Assembly (NCBI GenBank): GCA_964450795.1
Contig: CAYVDI010000035.1
Coordinates: forward strand, 1 to 10,123
Reading direction: 5' to 3'
Source of the DNA: JAGOTT01 sp964450795
GTDB taxonomy: Bacteria; Patescibacteriota; Minisyncoccia; Moranbacterales; UBA1568
DNA length: 10,123 nucleotides
Shown: positions 6,048-10,123 of the stretch, one piece after another
Position numbering within the stretch: the stretch's first letter is position 1
Layout: each line of letters begins with the position of its first letter
Program-made: the position numbers and the translations under genes
The notes under the pieces: generated by a model
What the model was told of the DNA's origin: nothing
Seen by the model: the letters and a program-made list of their open reading frames with translations, nothing else
The model's database searches: none

Positions 6048-6286
6048 AACCGCTCACTCCCGGCGACTTCGGTCAACACCTTCCCCATATACTCGGCAGA
6101 GCGGGACAACGCGTAATAATCCTTCGTCGCCGCATCTTCCTGGCTCACGAGATAGTCGGTACGGACGACGTATTTCGGGCTCAGGAAAACCGAAAGCCCG
6201 ACCGAAAGCGCACCGAAAAGAAGGCCGGAGAGCACGATACTCCCAGCACGTTCACGGAACGCGGAAATGACCCATCCATTCATCAT
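6048..6286 (-). CDS. Wzz-type chain-length determinant, N-terminal fragment (runs into gap)
   Basis: About 79 residues are visible from the ATG at 6286 (a second ATG follows at once at 6283). The layout is that of the Wzz/FepE/Etk N-terminal domain: a short cytoplasmic segment, one membrane helix at about residues 16-34 (IVLSGLLFGALSVGLSVFL), then SPKYVVRTDYLVSQ, matching the usual P-x-Y strand that starts the periplasmic domain. Next comes a helix (ALSRSAEYMGKVLTEVAGSE). Family members set the length of polymerised surface polysaccharide. Co-polymerase members are a few hundred residues with a second helix near the C-terminus; everything after the first quarter is lost in the N. No Shine-Dalgarno is evident. 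A perfect promoter lies just upstream. It fits functionally with the polymerase/ligase and glycosyltransferase at the left of the window. Confidence 0.75.
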
Positions 6287-6299
6287 ACGTGTTTCAGAT

Positions 6300-6319
6300 A
6301 GTCTTACACTTTCAAGACT
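6300..6319 (-). promoter_or_regulatory. 5'-terminal stem-loop in the leader of the Wzz-type gene
   Basis: AGTCTT (6319-6314) and AAGACT (6305-6300) are perfect 6-base complements around the loop GAAAGTGT. The predicted transcription start (about 6318) falls at the first bases of the stem, so the mRNA would begin in a hairpin. Confidence 0.5.
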
Positions 6320-6323
6320 TGCT

Positions 6324-6352
6324 ATTATAATCCATATTCTCAATTTTGTCAA
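6324..6352 (-). promoter_or_regulatory. perfect-consensus sigma70 promoter of the Wzz-type gene
   Basis: Minus strand: TTGACA (6352-6347), a 17-base spacer, TATAAT (6329-6324), matching consensus at all twelve positions. It sits four bases after the T run of the rseP terminator and gives a leader of about 31 bases. Confidence 0.93.
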
Positions 6353-6356
6353 GTAC

Positions 6357-6384
6357 AAAAATCCCCGTCTACCGGGGACTTTTC
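6357..6384 (-). terminator. Rho-independent terminator of the rseP operon
   Basis: TCCCCG-GTAGA-CGGGGA (6378-6362) forms a 6-bp GC stem followed by TTTTT on the minus strand. An A-rich segment before it can extend the stem by pairing with the T run. The hairpin starts about 25 bases beyond the rseP stop. The plus strand also has a short T run, so weak two-way activity is possible. Confidence 0.85.
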
Positions 6385-6407
6385 GTTCTTTCCTGAGCAA
6401 CGTTTCA

Positions 6408-7562
6408 TCAGAAGATACGTCCGATTTTCTCGAGAATTCCGAATTGGGAGACATCCTTTATGGTGACAAGCACCATGAGCAGGAGAAGGAGCAGGAACCC
6501 GATCGTATGCGACCACTGTTCCACCGCCTCCTTGACCGGCGAACCCTTCAGCTTCTCGATAAGGATGAAGAGGATCCGCCCGCCGTCGAGTCCCGGGAAT
6601 GGCAGGATGTTGAAGATGCCGAGATTAATCGAAAGAATCGCAGCGAATTGGAGAAGATATGGCAGTCCGAGGTCGCTCATCTGTTTCGTCATGACGACGA
6701 TGCCAACCGGTCCCGCCACATCCACGCTTTCCTTTTCCCCGACAAAAAGATGCTTCACGATCCCGCCGAGCGCGGAGAGGATCGCTCCGGTCGTATGATA
6801 GGTCGCCTGCGCCCCACGGATGGGAGCCTCATACCAGGAATACCTGATAACGGCGGTTTCCGCGAACGATATGCCCAAAGCGCCTTCCTTTTCCGGCGCC
6901 TCGGAACGAGGCACTCCGGAAAGCGTCATCTCCTTCCCGAACCGATCCAATTCCAAAGAAACCTGCATGCCCCGTTTCGCCCGGATCGCATCCTGAACCT
7001 GTTTCAGATCGGTCATCGCCACACCGTCCACGGCAAGCACCCGATCGCCAGGCTTGATACCCATGCTTTCCGCAGGCGATCCCTTGGCGACCGAAAGGAT
7101 CTGGATATCCACTTTTCCCGCCCGATCCCGATTCTCCTCGGTGACCGGTTGTGGAAATCCGAGCAGAAGTACGGTCGAGAGAAGCACCCACGCGAGAACG
7201 AAATTCATGAAAACACCCGCGCCGAGCACCTTAATCCTGGTCCATGCCGGCTTTCCCGCAAAGCTATCGGGTTCTACGGTGGCATTCTGATCCTCCCCCT
7301 TGATACGGACGAACCCGCCGAATGGGATCCAATTGAACGAATAGACCGTATTTTTTCCGTGCACGTGATTACCGCCCCAGATGACCTTCCATTTTCCGGT
7401 CTGATCGTCCTTGACGACGCCGACCAGGCGCGGCGGAAATCCGAATCCGAACTCCTCAGCCTTGATGCCGTTCCGGACCGCGGTCAGGAAATGTCCCATC
7501 TCGTGCACGAACACGAGAACGCCGAGAAGGAGGAGGAACAGCAGTATCGTAAGAAAAGACAT
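6408..7562 (-). CDS. rseP: RseP-like site-2 intramembrane metalloprotease
   Basis: 384 residues from the ATG at 7562. The first membrane helix carries the zinc-binding motif H-E-M-G-H at residues 20-24, with Glu21 as the catalytic base. The second catalytic motif is at 318-327 (N-I-L-P-F-P-G-L-D-G), where Asp326 is the third zinc ligand. One PDZ domain lies between them, at about 152-218 (SPAESMGIKPGDRVLAVDG). E. coli RseP is about 450 residues with two PDZ domains; the single-PDZ form is common elsewhere. Family members cut membrane-bound anti-sigma factors and cleared signal peptides within the bilayer. The frame also opens at a TTG six codons earlier (7580), but the ATG puts the HExxH helix in the usual place. 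No clear Shine-Dalgarno is seen; it lies 36 bases after frr, so it probably relies on the operon. A terminator follows. Confidence 0.96.
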   Translation of the reverse strand: MSFLTILLFLLLLGVLVFVHEMGHFLTAVRNGIKAEEFGFGFPPRLVGVVKDDQTGKWKVIWGGNHVHGKNTVYSFNWIPFGGFVRIKGEDQNATVEPDSFAGKPAWTRIKVLGAGVFMNFVLAWVLLSTVLLLGFPQPVTEENRDRAGKVDIQILSVAKGSPAESMGIKPGDRVLAVDGVAMTDLKQVQDAIRAKRGMQVSLELDRFGKEMTLSGVPRSEAPEKEGALGISFAETAVIRYSWYEAPIRGAQATYHTTGAILSALGGIVKHLFVGEKESVDVAGPVGIVVMTKQMSDLGLPYLLQFAAILSINLGIFNILPFPGLDGGRILFILIEKLKGSPVKEAVEQWSHTIGFLLLLLLMVLVTIKDVSQFGILEKIGRIF

Positions 7563-7598
7563 AGGCGGTATGAATATCAAAATCGAAGCGTCGGATCG

Positions 7599-8159
7599 TC
7601 AGACGGTGAGGATTTCCTCCTCTTTCTTCTTTCGCAGAGTTTCAAGTTCCGCGTTCCATCGGTCGACTTCCTTCTGGAGATCGTCCTTCCCCTTGAATTT
7701 CTCGTCCTCGCCGATTTCGCCGGTTTTTTCGAGATCCTGGATATCCTTCCAGATATCCTCGCGGATCGTACGGATCGAGACACGGGCATCCTCCGCGCGG
7801 GCGTTAAGCGTTTTCACAAGCTCCTTGCGGCGCTCCTCGGTAAGCGGCGGAAGCGCGAGACGGATCACATGTCCGTCATCCGCCGGGTTCAGGCCGAGAT
7901 CGGAGGATCGGATGGCATCCGCTACCGCCGCGACATTCCCCTGATCCCACGGAGCGATCACGATGAGACGTGGCTCGGGAACGGTGATGCTCGCCATCTG
8001 CTGAATGGGCATCTTCGATCCGTAGCATTCGACAAGCACGTCCTCGACGATCGACGGATTCGCCCGTCCGGTACGGAGTTTTGCCGCTTCCCCTGAAAAA
8101 TGCTCTACGGCCGCCCGGAACGAGACTTCCTTCCCGTCGATGATTTCCTTCACACCCAT
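7599..8159 (-). CDS. frr: ribosome recycling factor
   Basis: 186 residues, the family's usual length. The signature stretch (KLRTGRANPSIVEDVLVECYGS) lies at about residues 27-48. It is followed by P-I-Q-Q-M-A-S-I-T-V-P-E-P and the domain II strands (LIVIAPWD). Residues 104-130 (LPPLTEERRKELVKTLNARAEDARVSIRTIRED) form the highly conserved helix III. With EF-G the protein splits post-termination ribosomes into subunits in the cytoplasm. The start at 8159 aligns with the usual N-terminus, although no Shine-Dalgarno precedes it; only 26 bases separate it from the upstream stop. The adjacency to rseP echoes the widespread frr-to-rseP gene order, here without uppS, cdsA or dxr in between. The TGA stop supports the standard bacterial code. 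Confidence 0.98.
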   Translation of the reverse strand: MGVKEIIDGKEVSFRAAVEHFSGEAAKLRTGRANPSIVEDVLVECYGSKMPIQQMASITVPEPRLIVIAPWDQGNVAAVADAIRSSDLGLNPADDGHVIRLALPPLTEERRKELVKTLNARAEDARVSIRTIREDIWKDIQDLEKTGEIGEDEKFKGKDDLQKEVDRWNAELETLRKKKEEEILTV

Positions 8160-8185
8160 ACGCTATGCTGATAATGATTGGGAAC

Positions 8186-9394
8186 TTATTGGAATTTCCG
8201 AAGTCCGATGAAAAGGTATTTCGGATCGAACGGATCGTACGCGACGAACGACGCGTCGCGATCGACTCCGAGCGAGGTGATCGCCCAGGTTTCGCCGCCG
8301 TTCACCGACTTGTAGAACGCCTTCCCGGAGACAAACACCACTTCCCTCGAATTCTTCGGGTTCACCGCGATGGATCGGATCGGAAAGGTCTTCGCGCTCT
8401 CGATGATGTTTATCTCGTACCAGTACTTCCCGTAATCCGGACTGCGGAAGAGCCCCGATCCCGTCCCGGCGTAGATGGTTCCGGACACGTTCGGATCCGC
8501 CGCGATGGAGACGATATTCTGCGGCATCCGGTTCTTCTGATTCCTTTCCGAAAGCTTCTGCGCCTGTTCCTGTTTCTTCTGCGCACCCTTCTGATCGCCT
8601 TTCATCGACAGCTTCGTCGCCGCTTCCTGGATCGCTTGGACCTCCTTCTGTTTCGCATCCTCCCAATCGATCCACTGCGCACCGCCATCCGAAGAATAGT
8701 ACAGCTTCTGTCCCATGGCGAGGAGGTACGTCACCATCTTCTTCGTCGCGTCGAATGCGATATCGGAAACCGATCCGTCTATCTTGTTGCCGATATTCCT
8801 CCAGGTATTTCCGCCATCGACGCTCTTCACCACCGTTCCGGAGCTCGTTCCGGCGAAGATGACGTTCCGATCGGCGAAGTGCTGGGAAAGGGCCGACACG
8901 AACGTCCCCTGGCCCGGCTCCGAGTAGATATCCTTCCAGGTTTCGCCGCCGTTGTCCGTCCTGAACATCTTCCCCTGATTCCCAAGCACACCGGAAGCGA
9001 ACATCCGATGATCGGGGTCGTTCTTGTCCGGAATGAAACTGTAGATCTTCTTCGGTGGGAAGACTATCTGCTTCCAGGTATCACCGCCGTTGTCGGTGCT
9101 GAATATCCCGTCTTCCACGGTCCCGACAAAGACCGTCGCCGGCTTCGACGGGTGATAGGCGATCGAAAGGATATCGGCCTTTTCGATACGCGCCGTCTCG
9201 TTGATCTTGGATTGCGAGAAGAACGTTCCGCCGCCGTCGTCGCTCTTCCAGACACTGCCTTTGTCGAGATTCTGCGAAAGACCTTCCGGCACATCGGATG
9301 TCCCCGGATTCACTTTCGGAACCTGCGGAACCACCGAACAGCCGGAAAGAGCAAGCGCGAACACCAACACCGGAAGAAACCTCAGTTTTTTCAT
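8186..9394 (-). CDS. Asp-box (BNR/YCF48-like) beta-propeller lipoprotein
   Basis: 402 residues starting at the ATG at 9394, chosen because it begins a lipoprotein signal (MKKLRFLPVLVFALALSGC, lipidated Cys19). An in-frame Met 26 codons earlier lies before the promoter. The mature protein has seven Asp-box-like turns (S-x-D-x-G-x-x-W type), near residues 51, 100, 147, 191, 235, 318 and 363, each ending a blade-like unit (STDNGGDTWKQI, RTDNGGETWKDI, KSVDGGNTWRNI). This is the layout of sialidase/sortilin/YCF48-type propellers. Residues 246-290 are a charged helical insertion rich in Lys, Gln and Glu between blades, which is unusual for a plain propeller. The sialidase catalytic residues are not apparent, so a binding or scaffold role at the cell surface is more likely than hydrolysis. 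It is the first gene of the operon with frr and rseP and has its own promoter. Confidence 0.87.
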   Translation of the reverse strand: MKKLRFLPVLVFALALSGCSVVPQVPKVNPGTSDVPEGLSQNLDKGSVWKSDDGGGTFFSQSKINETARIEKADILSIAYHPSKPATVFVGTVEDGIFSTDNGGDTWKQIVFPPKKIYSFIPDKNDPDHRMFASGVLGNQGKMFRTDNGGETWKDIYSEPGQGTFVSALSQHFADRNVIFAGTSSGTVVKSVDGGNTWRNIGNKIDGSVSDIAFDATKKMVTYLLAMGQKLYYSSDGGAQWIDWEDAKQKEVQAIQEAATKLSMKGDQKGAQKKQEQAQKLSERNQKNRMPQNIVSIAADPNVSGTIYAGTGSGLFRSPDYGKYWYEINIIESAKTFPIRSIAVNPKNSREVVFVSGKAFYKSVNGGETWAITSLGVDRDASFVAYDPFDPKYLFIGLRKFQ

Positions 9395-9413
9395 ATGATT
9401 GTGACTTTTTCCG

Positions 9414-9442
9414 AGTATATCAAAAAGCCCGGAAGAAAACAA
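9414..9442 (-). promoter_or_regulatory. extended -10 promoter of the propeller-frr-rseP operon
   Basis: Minus strand: TTGTTT (9442-9437), 17 bases, then TATACT (9419-9414), preceded by TG one base upstream (TGATATACT), i.e. an extended -10. The -35 overlaps the T run of the previous terminator. The predicted start near 9407 leaves only about 13 bases before the ATG, so the leader is almost absent and has no clear Shine-Dalgarno. Confidence 0.75.
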
Positions 9443-9469
9443 AAAACCGAGTCCGATGATCGGACCCGG
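9441..9469 (-). terminator. Rho-independent terminator after the zinc-ribbon protein gene
   Basis: CCGGGTCCGA-TCA-TCGGACTCGG (9469-9447) is a 10-bp stem with one G-T wobble and a 3-base loop, followed by TTTTTTG on the minus strand. It lies 34 bases beyond the TAG stop. Confidence 0.93.
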
Positions 9470-9503
9470 CACAGATATGTCGCTACGGCTGTCAGGAAGC
9501 CAC

Positions 9504-9974
9504 CTAGGCCGCCGCCATACCGCCGCGGTGCACGGAGAAGGTCTCGCCTGCCCGCTGCCCGTTTTCCCATTCGTTGCGCGCGTGTTTCCTAGCGAAATCC
9601 GGATCGATGGGAAACGAATGACCCAACTTTCCTAGAAACTCCTCGACCTTCAGCGGGACAACCAGTTCGCCGGCAAAACCTTTTTCGTGACGAATCGTCG
9701 GCGCGCAGGTGACGCATTCGCTGTCATGCATTTCCGCGCCACACCGCGAACAGATGTCGAACGTCTCTTTTACAGAGATCTCGTCCGGTTCGACGCACAT
9801 CGTGATGATCACCTCGTTCACGGCTTCATCGAGCGGACAGCTCTTGTCCTGCCTGAGTTCCGCAATCGGTCTGATCAGACGACATGAGATGCGGTACATC
9901 ACCTTCGGCGCTCCGTCACCGCGCCGGTCGGTCGGATTGTGCAGTACGAACAAAATGGTATCGAATACAGGCAT
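9504..9974 (-). CDS. unknown 156-aa protein with a four-cysteine zinc-ribbon knuckle
   Basis: I do not recognise a family. Residues 1-70 look like a beta-rich N-terminal domain. Residues 75-90 hold C-x2-C-x8-C-x2-C (CSRCGA and CVTC), a typical zinc-ribbon spacing, and a C-terminal helical part follows at about 107-140. Cys31, Cys46 and Cys60 also occur. No signal peptide or membrane segment is seen, so it is probably cytoplasmic. The start at 9974 is supported by AAGGAGG eight bases upstream; an in-frame ATG 17 codons earlier (10025) lacks such a site and would encode a low-complexity leader. The C-terminus ends GGMAAA. The gene stands alone between a tRNA-Lys and a strong terminator. It could be a nucleic-acid-binding or regulatory protein, but the zinc site alone does not establish that. 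Confidence 0.8.
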   Translation of the reverse strand: MPVFDTILFVLHNPTDRRGDGAPKVMYRISCRLIRPIAELRQDKSCPLDEAVNEVIITMCVEPDEISVKETFDICSRCGAEMHDSECVTCAPTIRHEKGFAGELVVPLKVEEFLGKLGHSFPIDPDFARKHARNEWENGQRAGETFSVHRGGMAAA

Positions 9975-10000
9975 GACTCGGCCCTCCTTGTGAAAAAACG

Positions 10001-10052
10001 AAAAAAGCGGATCGCTTCGCGACATTCAAACACGAAATTATTCAGACGTCAA
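10001..10052 (-). promoter_or_regulatory. weak promoter plus hairpin between tRNA-Lys and the zinc-ribbon gene
   Basis: Minus strand: TTGACG (10052-10047), 17 bases, TTGAAT (10029-10024) is a possible promoter, with a good -35 and a mediocre -10. Its predicted start (about 10017) is the first base of AAGCG-ATC-CGCTT (10017-10005), a 5-bp hairpin followed by T. The same hairpin could instead be the weak terminator of the tRNA. The sequence does not decide between the two readings. Confidence 0.4.
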
Positions 10053-10056
10053 GTTG

Positions 10057-10123
10057 TGGGTGCGGGGGGGATCGAACCCTCGACCGTTGGCTTAAAAGGC
10101 CACTGCTCTACCGACTGAGCTAC
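10057..10123 (-). tRNA. tRNA-Lys (anticodon TTT), 5' acceptor strand outside window
   Basis: Read on the minus strand from the window edge: last acceptor base G, TA, D-arm GCTC/GAGC, anticodon loop CTTTTAA with TTT at 10096-10094, variable loop CGGTC, T-loop TTCGATC, then the acceptor 3' strand CGCACCC and discriminator A (10057). No CCA is encoded; the next bases are CAA, so CCA must be added after transcription. The first six bases lie beyond the window. As written, two pairs fail: G27-A43 at the end of the anticodon stem and A50-C64 in the T stem, the latter inside a run of seven C. Confidence 0.93.

Noticed and set aside
6267..8096. 609-codon open frame on the plus strand, antisense to frr and rseP
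   Set aside because: It runs through two unmistakable conserved genes, a terminator and a promoter on the other strand. Its product is a low-complexity Arg/His/Asp-rich sequence. The frame is open only because the true genes rarely use TTA, CTA and TCA codons.
8165..9592. 475-codon open frame on the plus strand, antisense to the propeller lipoprotein
   Set aside because: The minus frame has a lipobox and seven Asp-box repeats; the plus frame has neither domains nor a start signal and crosses a terminator.

Overview
The window is a gene-dense stretch of bacterial chromosome, most likely from a metagenome assembly because it carries a 100-N scaffold gap. Every supported gene lies on the minus strand, so transcription runs from the right edge to the left. 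Codon use is GC-rich. TGA, TAA and TAG all act as stops (frr, rseP, the lipoprotein and the LysM gene end in TGA), so a code that reads TGA as an amino acid is unlikely. The frr-rseP neighbours without dxr or cdsA, the Asp-box lipoprotein and the surface-polysaccharide genes would suit a Patescibacteria/CPR-type genome. That placement is inference, not proof.

From right to left the layout is as follows. A tRNA-Lys(TTT) is cut by the window edge at 10057-10123. Next is a 156-residue zinc-ribbon protein of unknown function (9504-9974) with its own terminator. A three-gene unit follows, opened by an extended -10 promoter: an Asp-box (BNR/YCF48-like) beta-propeller lipoprotein (8186-9394), frr (7599-8159) and rseP (6408-7562), closed by a hairpin terminator. 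Immediately after it, a perfect-consensus sigma70 promoter (TTGACA-17-TATAAT) drives a Wzz-type chain-length gene that runs into the N gap (5948-6047). Beyond the gap, a 295-residue lipoprotein (4950-5837) and a LysM protein with a beta-strand-rich C-terminal half (3151-4875) form an operon ended by a strong terminator.

A gene-free stretch of about 345 bp (2756-3101) comes next. It holds two adjacent, long, imperfect inverted repeats that no gene explains. It is followed by a monocistronic gene for a small secreted protein (2256-2645) with a highly structured leader. The left end is a polysaccharide operon: an O-antigen ligase/polymerase-like membrane protein (671-2140) overlapping by 4 bp a GT4-type glycosyltransferase (1-674) that leaves the window.

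The common theme is the cell envelope: polysaccharide synthesis and chain length, two lipoproteins, a peptidoglycan-binding protein, a secreted protein and the intramembrane protease RseP. The most interesting observations are regulatory. Three predicted transcripts begin directly in a stem-loop, two genes display the Shine-Dalgarno sequence in a hairpin loop next to the ATG, two distant promoters share their spacer sequence, and the paired inverted-repeat elements are unassigned.
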